A stretch of DNA of 64,000 nt, from positions 496,001-560,000 of the forward strand of contig JBAZJB010000001.1 of NCBI GenBank assembly GCA_041651575.1, given 5' to 3'. Below, one piece after another: positions 32,879 through 40,884 of the stretch. This stretch comes from JAQUOT01 sp041651575. GTDB lineage: Archaea > Nanobdellota > Nanobdellia > SCGC-AAA011-G17 > JAFCDX01. The notes beneath the pieces are model-generated. The model ran no database searches, was not told where the DNA came from, and saw only the letters and a list, made by a program, of their open reading frames with translations. The translations under genes were made by a program, and so were the position numbers. Every line of letters begins with the position of its first letter. Position 1 is the first letter of the stretch.

Positions 32879-35772
32879 AGTGCAGGTTTTCCTGGTTTTG
32901 ATTTTGTAGCTTTATTCTGAGGATCATGTTTCTTAGGGTCATTTACTGCAAAAACCTCTACATCTAAAGTTGTTCTCAGTTTAATTGATTCTATTTCATT
33001 AGAATAAATTTCTTTTTCTTTTGGAATTGTATAAATAAATACTTTTTTAGGTTCGTTGCCTTTTTCTTTTATGATTCTAACAACGTTATTAATATCTTCT
33101 GTTAAATTATCTATTAATTTATCTTCTTGCTCAAATTTTTCATTGATTTTTTTCAAATCTGCTTTTGGCCAATCTTCCAAGCTCAAAAATCCTTTATTTT
33201 TTAATTTACTCCAAAGCTCTTCTGTAATGTGTGGACAAATAGGGTGAAATAATTTCAAAAAAGATTCCAAAGTATTTTTAGATTCTTCTTTATTAAAAGA
33301 TTCAAATAATTTTCTTATTTTTATTATTGCAATATTATAATTAAATGATTCTATATCTTCGGTAACTTCTTTTATAGTTTTATTTAATTTTGATTCAATT
33401 TTATCTGTAGATTTTCCAATTTTTACGTTTTCATAATAAGTTATTACTTTATTTATGAATTTAAAACTACTTTCAACACCTTCATCTCTCCATTCCATAA
33501 CTGCATCTGGAGCAGCAATTGACATTAAGAATAATCTTGCAGTATCAATACCATATTTTTCTGAAATTTCTGTTTGATAAACAACATTTCCTTTGCTCTT
33601 TGACATTTTTGCACCATCTTTGTAAACAATTCCTTGATTGAAAAGTTTTGAAAATGGTTCATCAAAACTAACTATACCTAAATCTTTTAGTGCTTTTACA
33701 AAAAATCTAGCATACATAAGATGCATAACTGCATGCTCTGCTCCACCAATATATTGATCAACAGGCATCCAATAATTTGCTTTTTTCTTATCAAAAGGTT
33801 GTTTTTTATTTGTATTGTCGCAGAATCTTATGAAATACCATGAAGAATCTACAAATCCACCCATAGTATCTGTTTCTCTTCTTCCAGGACCTTTACATTT
33901 TGGGCATTTAACATTTAAAAATTCTTTATTTGTTGATAAAGGATTTCCTGTTTCAAACTTAACTTTCTCTGGCAAAGTTACTGGTAAATCTTTTTCTGGA
34001 ACAGGAACAACTCCACATTTATCACAATAAATTATTGGAATTGGTGTTCCCCAATATCTCTGACGAGAAATCATCCAATCTCTTAGTTTGTATTGAGTAA
34101 CTTTTTTACCTGATTTTAATTTTTCAAGATGTTTTGTAATTTCTTCTATTGCATCTAAATTATTTGTACCATTAAATTCTTTAGAATTTATTAGTGTTCC
34201 ATTACCTGTAAATGCTTCTTTTATACTTCCTGAAAGTAATCCCAATAATAAAGCAGAAAAGTCGTCTCCTCTTCCCTGTCGACGCTCTTTGTTTTTAGTA
34301 ATCTCATAACATTCAGCTAACCACCTTGCATTTGGGATTGGATAAGTAATTCCTTTAATATTTGCTACTTCATTACCCAAATCGTGATTAAATGTTCCTA
34401 CCTCGAGAAATAAATCCTCATATTTATAAGATGTATGTTTAAATTTTTCATTTTCTTTCTCTTCTATTTTTGAGTAACCCAAACCAACAAGAAGCTTTTT
34501 TGCTTTTTCATAATCTTTTTCTAAAACTCCAAAATCAACATCTCTTGGTTTAATGAATATCTTCTTAGAGTGCCCGATTACACCAAAAGTTCCATTGAAC
34601 CAAACTTTTATCTTATTTTTTTGCATCAATTCATTTATTTTTTTTATTTCTAAGAACATTCGATTTATCATGTCGTCTTCTTTAATTGACTCTTTCTCAG
34701 GTATAATAACAATTTTAATCGGAATATTATATTTTTTTGCAAATTCAAAATCTCTTTGATCATGCGCAGGAACTGCCATAACCATTCCAGAACCATAATC
34801 TGCAATAACAAAATTTCCAGCATAAACAGGAACTTTTTCTTTAGTTATAGGATTAATTGCATAACTTCCAGTAAATACTCCTTCTTTTTCTAATTCTTCA
34901 AGCTCTTCTTTAGAAACTGTTTTTAATTTCTTTAAGAAAGTTTCAACGTCTTTTTTCTGTTCTTTTGTAACTAAATCAAATAATTTTGGATGTTGTGCAG
35001 AGATAACCATAAAAGTTACTCCATAAATTGTATCTACTCTTGTTGTAAATATTGGCCAATTTTCATTATTTATTTTAAATAAAATTTCTGTACCATGAGA
35101 TTTACCTATCCAATTTTTCTGCATTAATTTTATTTTTTCTGGCCAATCTATTTTATTTAAATCATTAAGAAGTCTGTCAGCATAGGCAGTTATTTTAAAG
35201 AACCATTGTTCAAGAGGTTTTTGCACAACTTCGCTGTCACATCTCCAACATTTTCCTCCTTCAGACTCTTCGTTAGCAAGAACTGATTGACATTTTTCAC
35301 ACCAATTTACAGGAGCATTTTTTCTATAAGCTAAACCTTTTTCAAATAATTTCAAGAAAAAATATTGGTTCCATTTGTAATAATTAACATCGTGACTTGA
35401 AAGAATTTTACTCCAATCATAACTATTACCTAAAGCTTTTTGATATTCCATTATTTTTTTAATAGAACTTTCTGCATATTTTTTTGGATGTATTCCTTCT
35501 TTTTTTGCTGCAGTTTCAGCAGGTAATCCAAATGAATCATATCCCATTGGATAAAGTACATTAAAACCTTGCATTCTTTTGAATCTAGCATAAATATCTC
35601 CAATAGTATAATTTCTTACATGCCCCATATGCAAGAAAGAAGCTGAAGGATAAGGATACATCTCAAGAACATAATACTTCTTTTTTTTAGGATTTTCTTT
35701 TGCTTTGAAAGCCTTTTTATCTTCCCAAGCTTTCTGCCATTTTTTATCTATCTTTAATAGGTTATTAACCAT
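32866..35772 (-). CDS. leuS: Leucyl-tRNA synthetase, bacterial-type, with an inserted nucleotidyltransferase-like domain
   Basis: This class I enzyme charges tRNA-Leu. HMGH (48-51) and MSKSK mark the catalytic site; the start and VNWCEKCQSVLANEE with the Cys4 knuckle are those of bacterial LeuRS, not of the archaeal type. The editing region includes FTTRVDTIYG and SGMVMAVPAHDQRDFEFA. Between IKIVIIPEK (about 360) and EAFTGNGTLINS (about 519), where bacterial LeuRS joins directly, there are about 155 extra residues. They contain FNGTFGVIGHSKKIF, RDVDFGVL and EDLFLEVGTF, a pattern like a minimal nucleotidyltransferase (Gly-Ser/Thr, Asp-x-Asp, third acid). Total 968 residues. HGT is likely. Confidence 0.95.
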   Translation of the reverse strand: MVNNLLKIDKKWQKAWEDKKAFKAKENPKKKKYYVLEMYPYPSASFLHMGHVRNYTIGDIYARFKRMQGFNVLYPMGYDSFGLPAETAAKKEGIHPKKYAESSIKKIMEYQKALGNSYDWSKILSSHDVNYYKWNQYFFLKLFEKGLAYRKNAPVNWCEKCQSVLANEESEGGKCWRCDSEVVQKPLEQWFFKITAYADRLLNDLNKIDWPEKIKLMQKNWIGKSHGTEILFKINNENWPIFTTRVDTIYGVTFMVISAQHPKLFDLVTKEQKKDVETFLKKLKTVSKEELEELEKEGVFTGSYAINPITKEKVPVYAGNFVIADYGSGMVMAVPAHDQRDFEFAKKYNIPIKIVIIPEKESIKEDDMINRMFLEIKKINELMQKNKIKVWFNGTFGVIGHSKKIFIKPRDVDFGVLEKDYEKAKKLLVGLGYSKIEEKENEKFKHTSYKYEDLFLEVGTFNHDLGNEVANIKGITYPIPNARWLAECYEITKNKERRQGRGDDFSALLLGLLSGSIKEAFTGNGTLINSKEFNGTNNLDAIEEITKHLEKLKSGKKVTQYKLRDWMISRQRYWGTPIPIIYCDKCGVVPVPEKDLPVTLPEKVKFETGNPLSTNKEFLNVKCPKCKGPGRRETDTMGGFVDSSWYFIRFCDNTNKKQPFDKKKANYWMPVDQYIGGAEHAVMHLMYARFFVKALKDLGIVSFDEPFSKLFNQGIVYKDGAKMSKSKGNVVYQTEISEKYGIDTARLFLMSIAAPDAVMEWRDEGVESSFKFINKVITYYENVKIGKSTDKIESKLNKTIKEVTEDIESFNYNIAIIKIRKLFESFNKEESKNTLESFLKLFHPICPHITEELWSKLKNKGFLSLEDWPKADLKKINEKFEQEDKLIDNLTEDINNVVRIIKEKGNEPKKVFIYTIPKEKEIYSNEIESIKLRTTLDVEVFAVNDPKKHDPQNKATKSKPGKPALYLE

Positions 35773-35807
35773 AAAATCAAGTAATTTAGAATATATTAAA
35801 ATCTTTC

Positions 35808-35885
35808 TATATTCTCTAAAATATATATTCTAACAAATTGCAACTTGCAAGATGTGCGCGCCAGATTTATAAATGAAATTTTATT
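35808..35885 (+). promoter_or_regulatory. Copy A of a 78-base duplicated promoter element, before the LAGLIDADG gene
   Basis: This block ends in a TTTATAAA box at 35866-35873, about 24-31 bases before the endonuclease ATG. Its core TTGCAACTTGCAAG with GATGTGCGCG is GC-rich relative to its surroundings and contains palindromic CTTGCAAG. By my hand alignment, 65 of 78 positions match 45960-46037 without gaps. A shared operator or a duplicated promoter carried with a mobile gene are possible explanations. Confidence 0.65.
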
Positions 35886-35896
35886 AAATAATATAT

Positions 35897-36652
35897 ATGA
35901 AAATAACATCTGAATTAGCTGAAATAGCAGGTATGTTTGCAGCCGATGGTTGTTTACAAAAAGGGTATTTGTGCATGTGGGGGAATATATACCAAGATAA
36001 AAATTATTATAATAATATTGTTGGACCTTTATTTTCTAAAGTATTCAAAATTAAATTTAATATTCACGAAAAAGTATCTAATTCCGTATATGGATTTTAT
36101 ATATGTAATAGAAAAATTGTTAAATTTTTTAATAAAGAACTTGGATTTCCAATAGGAAGTAAAACTTATATCGTAAAAACTCCAAAGAATATATTAAAAA
36201 GTAAAAAGGCAAATTTATATTCTTCATTTATACGCGGATTTGTAGATTGTGATGGTTGTTTAAATTTTGATAAAAAAAGAGGAGAATATGTATCTTTATT
36301 TAACAAAACTTATCATATGTACCCAAGAATTATAATTAAATGTGCATCATTAAATATAATTGAAGATATTCAATTTATGCTTAATTATTTGAATATAAAT
36401 AATAAAATTTATTTGGCTAAATCAAATAAAAAAAATGAAGTCAATCAATACAAAATAATATTATATGGTTCTAAAGCCATAAAATTTATCCAAAAAATTG
36501 GATTTAAAAATGAAGTAAATATTAGTAAATATAAAATTTATTCTAGATTTGGGTTTTGTCCCAGTAAAACCACCTTAAAAGAAAGGCGAAAGATATTAAA
36601 AGGAGAAATAAGTCCTTATTCTTATTATGGGACTGTAGCGCAGGCTGGATAG
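35897..36652 (+). CDS. LAGLIDADG homing endonuclease running into tRNA-Arg(TCT)
   Basis: This is a 251-residue free-standing two-motif endonuclease. Motif 1 is EIAGMFAADGC (about 9-19) and motif 2 is FIRGFVDCDGC (about 111-121); the final acidic residue in each is Asp. The last eight codons (GTVAQAG stop) lie within tRNA-Arg(TCT), with the stop in its D arm. No ordinary intron surrounds it. Codons read into the tRNA on the same strand, so the tRNA is probably processed from the same transcript. It sits behind the duplicated promoter at 35808. Confidence 0.85.
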   Translation: MKITSELAEIAGMFAADGCLQKGYLCMWGNIYQDKNYYNNIVGPLFSKVFKIKFNIHEKVSNSVYGFYICNRKIVKFFNKELGFPIGSKTYIVKTPKNILKSKKANLYSSFIRGFVDCDGCLNFDKKRGEYVSLFNKTYHMYPRIIIKCASLNIIEDIQFMLNYLNINNKIYLAKSNKKNEVNQYKIILYGSKAIKFIQKIGFKNEVNISKYKIYSRFGFCPSKTTLKERRKILKGEISPYSYYGTVAQAG

Positions 36653-36748
36653 CGCATATTGGTTTAAGTTTAGGCTTAACCGAGCAAAACTGCCTTCTAC
36701 CGCGCGGAAGTGAGCAGAGGGTCGCGGGTTCAAATCCCGTCAGTCCCG
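36629..36748 (+). tRNA. tRNA-Arg(TCT) with two introns
   Basis: The acceptor GGGACTG pairs with CAGTCCC and G73 follows. The D stem is GCGC/GCGC. A single intron does not give a closed anticodon stem. Removing 36658-36689 (32 bases) joins T36657 to CTGC, making TCTGC which pairs with GCAGA (36714-36718). Removing 36700-36712 (13 bases, CCGCGCGGAAGTG) at the standard 37/38 site leaves CTTCTAA, the classic Arg(TCT) loop. The T arm GCGGG-TTCAAAT-CCCGT closes with one G-U pair. The spliced length is 75. The first intron, at 27/28 in the anticodon stem, is noncanonical and its boundaries are inferred. Confidence 0.8.
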
Positions 36749-36793
36749 CTTTATAATCAAATATATAAAGAAATTATAGATAATCAAAAATAT

Positions 36794-36878
36794 GGGCGTA
36801 TGGCGAAGCGGCTAACGCGTTCGGCTGCAAAATTTTGTAGTACCCGAATATCCGCAGGTTCGAGTCCTGCTGCGCCCT
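36794..36878 (+). tRNA. tRNA-Cys(GCA) with a 12-base intron
   Basis: The acceptor GGGCGTA pairs with TGCGCCC and T73 follows, the Cys discriminator. The anticodon stem TTCGG/CCGAA (36820-36824, 36844-36848) surrounds 19 bases; removing 12 near 37/38 leaves a CTGCAA-type loop with anticodon GCA at 36827-36829. The intron and loop fold as CTGCAA/TTGTAG. The T arm GCAGG-TTCGAGT-CCTGC is standard. It lies 45 bases after tRNA-Arg(TCT) and may share its transcript. Confidence 0.9.
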
Positions 36879-36888
36879 CTTTTTAGAA

Positions 36889-37452
36889 TTATTTCTTAGG
36901 ACAAATAGTTAATCCATGATAAACCAAATGATATAAATGGGCACTTGTAGGAACGTGAGTTATGTTTTCTCTTCCTTCAAAAAAATGAACAGATGAATTA
37001 CTATAATGTTGATATAAATAATCTCCCATTCTAAAATGATCTGGTCCTCTCCAAGGATTTTTTTTATTTTCTTGCATTAAAGCTTGATGAATACATTTTT
37101 TAATATCATTTTTATATGAATTACCTTCTTTATCTTTCTCTAATCCTTCTCTATAAATTCTTCCAGCATAATTAAGACAAAAAATAGGATTATGTTGTTT
37201 ATCTCCTAAAAAAACTTGATAATTACCAATAAATTTCTTTGCATTACCCCAATATTCATCTACAAACAATAAATTTCCTGAAGCTAAATCTAAAGGAATA
37301 TCTTTTGATTCTATAGAAAACATCCTAGAATCTGCTTCTAAATTATCGTGATATCTATTTTTCATACAAAATGGAATAGCATTAGAAATAAATTTTTTTA
37401 AATCTTCAACTTCTTTATCAGATAATTCTCTTCTAAGTTTAGGATCTTTCAT
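36889..37452 (-). CDS. Hypothetical protein, possibly DUF5680-like
   Basis: The 187-residue soluble protein shows LLFVDEYWGNAKKFIGNYQVFLG, then PIFCLNYAGRIY and a C-terminal YHLVYHGLTICPKK. This alternation resembles DUF5680-type proteins (F-x-G-x-E/Q-V, W-x-x-x-Y-x-G), but I am not sure. No catalytic motif is obvious. It lies just beyond tRNA-Cys and convergent with it. Confidence 0.45.
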   Translation of the reverse strand: MKDPKLRRELSDKEVEDLKKFISNAIPFCMKNRYHDNLEADSRMFSIESKDIPLDLASGNLLFVDEYWGNAKKFIGNYQVFLGDKQHNPIFCLNYAGRIYREGLEKDKEGNSYKNDIKKCIHQALMQENKKNPWRGPDHFRMGDYLYQHYSNSSVHFFEGRENITHVPTSAHLYHLVYHGLTICPKK

Positions 37453-37472
37453 TTTTAAAATAAATTAAAAAT

Positions 37473-39035
37473 TTATAATGGTTCGTATTTTCTGTTAAAG
37501 AAAACTAATTTTACTAAGAAGGTTATTCCTAATAATAAAATTATGATTCCTAATATCCAAGCAACTGTTGGTAAAGCATCTTTTATACTTCCAAAGATTG
37601 AATCTTCTTCATATACAACATTTCCTGTTGGTAAAGTTGAACCACTAACAGTAATTAAAACATTATCTGAGTTTTCTAATTTACCATCGTTAACAGTTAA
37701 TTTGAATAAATAAGCTCCTGAACTTGTTGGAGTGAAAGTTGCAATGTTTGCGTTTGCATTTGTTAATTGAGTTTGCATTCCGCCTATTTGTTCCCATTTG
37801 TATGTTAATTGATCTCCATCAGCATCTGAACTTGTTGATCCATCTAAGATTACTAAAGTATTTGCTGAAAAAGTTTGATCTTGACCTGCATTTGCTACTG
37901 GTGCTTTGTTTGGTTTTTCACATGAAACAGTTATTTTATTTGCAGTGTTTAAATCTGATTTATATTCTCCATCATGATAGTATACAAAAGCTTCAAAAGT
38001 ATAAGTTCCTGCAGTAATATTATTAGGAACTGCAATTGTAATTATTTTTGTAGTATCTTCATCTGAATCTAAATCGAATGAAGCAGTAGTTCCTTGTAAA
38101 TATTTTGAACTATCTTGTACTTTAACATAAACATTTGATTCATCTTTACTTCCTGTATTTTTAGTTAAAATATTAAAATCAACATTTGAACCACAATTTA
38201 CTGTTGAAGGATTTATACTTTGTAAATCAACAGACATATCATAATCTTTTGTCTTAACATCAATTTCTTGACTTTCATATTGACAATTATCTTCTTCATT
38301 ATCATCTTCATATGCTCTTACATAAACTGCATATTTATTATCAGGATCTGCATCTGTAGGTACTTTTAATGTTAATTTAATTCCAGTTTCATCTTTACCA
38401 TCATCTAAATCAAATTTATCTGCTTCTACTGAAACAACATCTTTACCTTCAGTTAAATCATATAATATCGCTTCAACAACAATATCAGTAACTTCGTCGT
38501 CTCCATTATTATCAACATCTATATCTAATTCTATTTCATTACCTAAATAAAATTCATCGTCTGCATCAGTTTCACTGTTTTCTTTTATTGAAAAATCAGA
38601 AATTTTTAAATCTCCTTGTTTTCCAGATTCACATATTTCTGGAGCTACAGGAACAACTAATTTAACAGTACTTGTAGTAGTTCCATCAAAGATTACTATA
38701 TTTCCTTTGTAAGTTGCAGTATCTACTTCTTCATCTATAAGAGCAGAAATTGTAATTGTTTTACTTTGAGTTGCAGGTATGGATATGCCTGAAGCAGGAT
38801 TAAAAGAAATGATTATAGCATCTTCATCTTCATCTTCGAAATCAGAAGAATCTTGTAAATAAACTGATAATGTAACTGTATTTGCACCATTATTAGTAAT
38901 ATTAAGATAACCGGTTGCAGTTTCACCTGCTTGTTTTTCATCAAGTTCAACTGTTGAAGGTAAACTTAAACTAAATACACTTGTACTTAATATAACTAGG
39001 AACAAAATTCCCAACAATAAATTTAGTTTTTTCAT
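37473..39035 (-). CDS. Secreted surface glycoprotein-like protein with NEW3-like and PKD domains
   Basis: A signal peptide (about 1-22) is followed by Asp/Glu-rich beta domains (ITNNGANTVTLSVYLQDSSD) that resemble NEW3/S-layer-type repeats. A PKD domain is clear at about 378-470 (PVANAGQDQTFSANT, DGSTSSDADGDQLTYKWEQ). A hydrophobic helix (VAWILGIIILLLGITFLVKLVFF) near the C-terminus anchors it. It is acidic, as secreted archaeal proteins often are. It is divergent from the archaeosortase-like gene, with which it may be functionally linked. Confidence 0.75.
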   Translation of the reverse strand: MKKLNLLLGILFLVILSTSVFSLSLPSTVELDEKQAGETATGYLNITNNGANTVTLSVYLQDSSDFEDEDEDAIIISFNPASGISIPATQSKTITISALIDEEVDTATYKGNIVIFDGTTTSTVKLVVPVAPEICESGKQGDLKISDFSIKENSETDADDEFYLGNEIELDIDVDNNGDDEVTDIVVEAILYDLTEGKDVVSVEADKFDLDDGKDETGIKLTLKVPTDADPDNKYAVYVRAYEDDNEEDNCQYESQEIDVKTKDYDMSVDLQSINPSTVNCGSNVDFNILTKNTGSKDESNVYVKVQDSSKYLQGTTASFDLDSDEDTTKIITIAVPNNITAGTYTFEAFVYYHDGEYKSDLNTANKITVSCEKPNKAPVANAGQDQTFSANTLVILDGSTSSDADGDQLTYKWEQIGGMQTQLTNANANIATFTPTSSGAYLFKLTVNDGKLENSDNVLITVSGSTLPTGNVVYEEDSIFGSIKDALPTVAWILGIIILLLGITFLVKLVFFNRKYEPL

Positions 39036-39153
39036 TATTGACTAACCCCTCACTCTTTTATTGTTACTATTCTTGGAGGGTATCTTATTTATAAAGGTTT
39101 TGGTATTGGCCTTTTTTAGAAACATTTTTAAAACTATTTATTAAATTAAAATT

Positions 39154-39666
39154 ATGAAGTATTATTATAGTATATTTCTGAGGTGCATTCTAATATTTTT
39201 ACCTATAAGTGTATTTTATTTTATATTTAGTCCTTTGACAATTTATCCAGTATATTATATACTCTCTATAATAAAACAAGTAACTTTACTAGGAAATACT
39301 CTTTTTATTAATAGTTATAATATAGAAATAATAAACGCATGTATAGCAGGAAGCGCTTATTACCTATTATATATACTCATATTATTTACAAAAGATATTA
39401 AATTTAAAACCAGAATTTTAATGTTTTTATTGGGTAGTTTATCTATTTTGGTTATGAATATATTAAGAATTTTAATATTAATCTTTGTCTTAATTAAATT
39501 TGGAACAAATTACTTTGAATCTATTCATATAATCTTTTGGAAGCTAGTTTCAGGAGTTTATGTTGCTTTTGTCTGGATATTCTTAGTATTAATGTTTAAA
39601 ATCAAATCAATCCCTATATATTCTGACTTAAAAGAATTATATAATAAAAGTCTCTTTAAGAAATAA
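39154..39666 (+). CDS. Archaeosortase/exosortase-family transmembrane protein
   Basis: Archaeosortases cleave C-terminal sorting signals of surface proteins and attach them to lipid. The 170-residue protein has about five membrane helices and the catalytic residues in order: Cys in EIINACIAGSAYYLL, Arg in NILRILILI and His in FESIHIIFWKL. The start is small for the family but the triad order and spacing are right. It is divergent from the PKD surface protein across a 118-base gap. I see no obvious PGF-CTERM-type signal in that protein. Confidence 0.72.
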   Translation: MKYYYSIFLRCILIFLPISVFYFIFSPLTIYPVYYILSIIKQVTLLGNTLFINSYNIEIINACIAGSAYYLLYILILFTKDIKFKTRILMFLLGSLSILVMNILRILILIFVLIKFGTNYFESIHIIFWKLVSGVYVAFVWIFLVLMFKIKSIPIYSDLKELYNKSLFKK

Positions 39667-40554
39667 CTATTCTTTTTTATCCATTCCTTGTAAAACCAAT
39701 AAATCATTGGTATCAAGTCTCTTTTTCTTTCTGAATTTTTCAAGAACGTGCTGAGTTTTTTCTTTTAATTTTTCTTTCATTGAAATTTCATGTTTTATTG
39801 CTTCTTCTTTTTTCTTCTTTTGAATTACTTCGTATACAGATTTAGATTGATTTAATTTTTGTTTCAATTGTTCGTTAACTTTTAAAAATTCTTGTTTATA
39901 TTCGATGAATTTAGCAAAAGCTGCTTCTTGTTCAGATCTTAAATCGTTGATTTTTCTTGATAAACCTATAAAAGAGGCATAACCATTTGTATCTTTCAAA
40001 GTATTAACTATGCTATTATGGAATTCTTGGGCTTTTTTCTTAGATTCTCTAACTTGTTTTTCTATTTTATCTATTTTGTCTATTAATTCACGAATTTTAC
40101 TTTCTTTAAATATAGCTTTTAAAGCATTTAATTGCTTCATTAATTTTTTTTCGTTTTCAAAAGAAGTTTCTGTTTCTAATCTTTTTTCTATTGCTTCTAT
40201 CCTTTTTTGAATCTTATAAGGGTCATCTTTTATTTGATATTTATAAAATATTTTTGTTTTTTCTTTATGTAATTTAGATAATTGATCTAATAAACTTTTA
40301 ACTTGATGGTTGTATTTATCACGTTCTTTTTTCATTATTTCAACGTTCTTATTTGACTCATCACTATGTAATTTTATTTTTTTAATATCAACTATGAGAA
40401 CATTAATATCTTTTTTCAAATCTTCTTTTTTCTTAAACCAGAATTCTTTTTTATCATTTAAATCAGAAAGTTTGTTTTTTAGAATAGACATCTCTTTATT
40501 GGGATTGTTTTCTTTTAGTTGCGAATCCGGATTTTTTAAACTTTTATTTTCCAT
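39667..40554 (-). CDS. Long coiled-coil protein (COG1340-like)
   Basis: The 295-residue protein is almost entirely heptad-like coiled-coil (for example EFWFKKKEDLKKDINVLIVD and QVKSLLDQLSKLHKEK). The C-terminal LDTNDLLVLQGMDKKE is also typical of archaeal COG1340 proteins. No membrane helix or enzyme motif is seen. It follows rpl12 after 28 bases in the same operon, so it may be expressed with ribosomal proteins. Confidence 0.65.
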   Translation of the reverse strand: MENKSLKNPDSQLKENNPNKEMSILKNKLSDLNDKKEFWFKKKEDLKKDINVLIVDIKKIKLHSDESNKNVEIMKKERDKYNHQVKSLLDQLSKLHKEKTKIFYKYQIKDDPYKIQKRIEAIEKRLETETSFENEKKLMKQLNALKAIFKESKIRELIDKIDKIEKQVRESKKKAQEFHNSIVNTLKDTNGYASFIGLSRKINDLRSEQEAAFAKFIEYKQEFLKVNEQLKQKLNQSKSVYEVIQKKKKEEAIKHEISMKEKLKEKTQHVLEKFRKKKRLDTNDLLVLQGMDKKE

Positions 40555-40582
40555 TCTAAAACCTTAAAATAAATAAAAAAAA

Positions 40583-40864
40583 TTATCCAAATAATGCACC
40601 TAATCCAGCTGCAGCTTCTTTTACTTCTTCTTTCTTTTCTTCTTTCTTAGGTTTCGCTTCTGCTGCTACAGGCGCTGCTACTTGAGCTACTGTTGCATTT
40701 TTAATAACATCATCGATATTTACGCCTTCAAGCGCGGCAATCAATGATTTTATTTGTGCTGCTTCCTTGTGTATTCCTACTGAACTAAGTAGTTTGTTTA
40801 CATTGTCTTCATTGACATCTTTTTTTGCTTCATGCAATAAAATTGCTGCGTGTATTAATTCCAT
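40583..40864 (-). CDS. rpl12: Ribosomal protein L12 (P1-like)
   Basis: This is the archaeal stalk protein, 93 residues, which recruits translation factors. It has the N-terminal helical dimer domain (MELIHAAILLHEAKKDVNED), an Ala-rich hinge (AAPVAAEAKPKKEEKKEE) and the conserved factor-binding tail GLGALFG. It is the third gene of the L1-L10-L12 operon. Confidence 0.96.
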   Translation of the reverse strand: MELIHAAILLHEAKKDVNEDNVNKLLSSVGIHKEAAQIKSLIAALEGVNIDDVIKNATVAQVAAPVAAEAKPKKEEKKEEVKEAAAGLGALFG

Positions 40865-40884
40865 TTTGACCTCCTGTTCAAATT

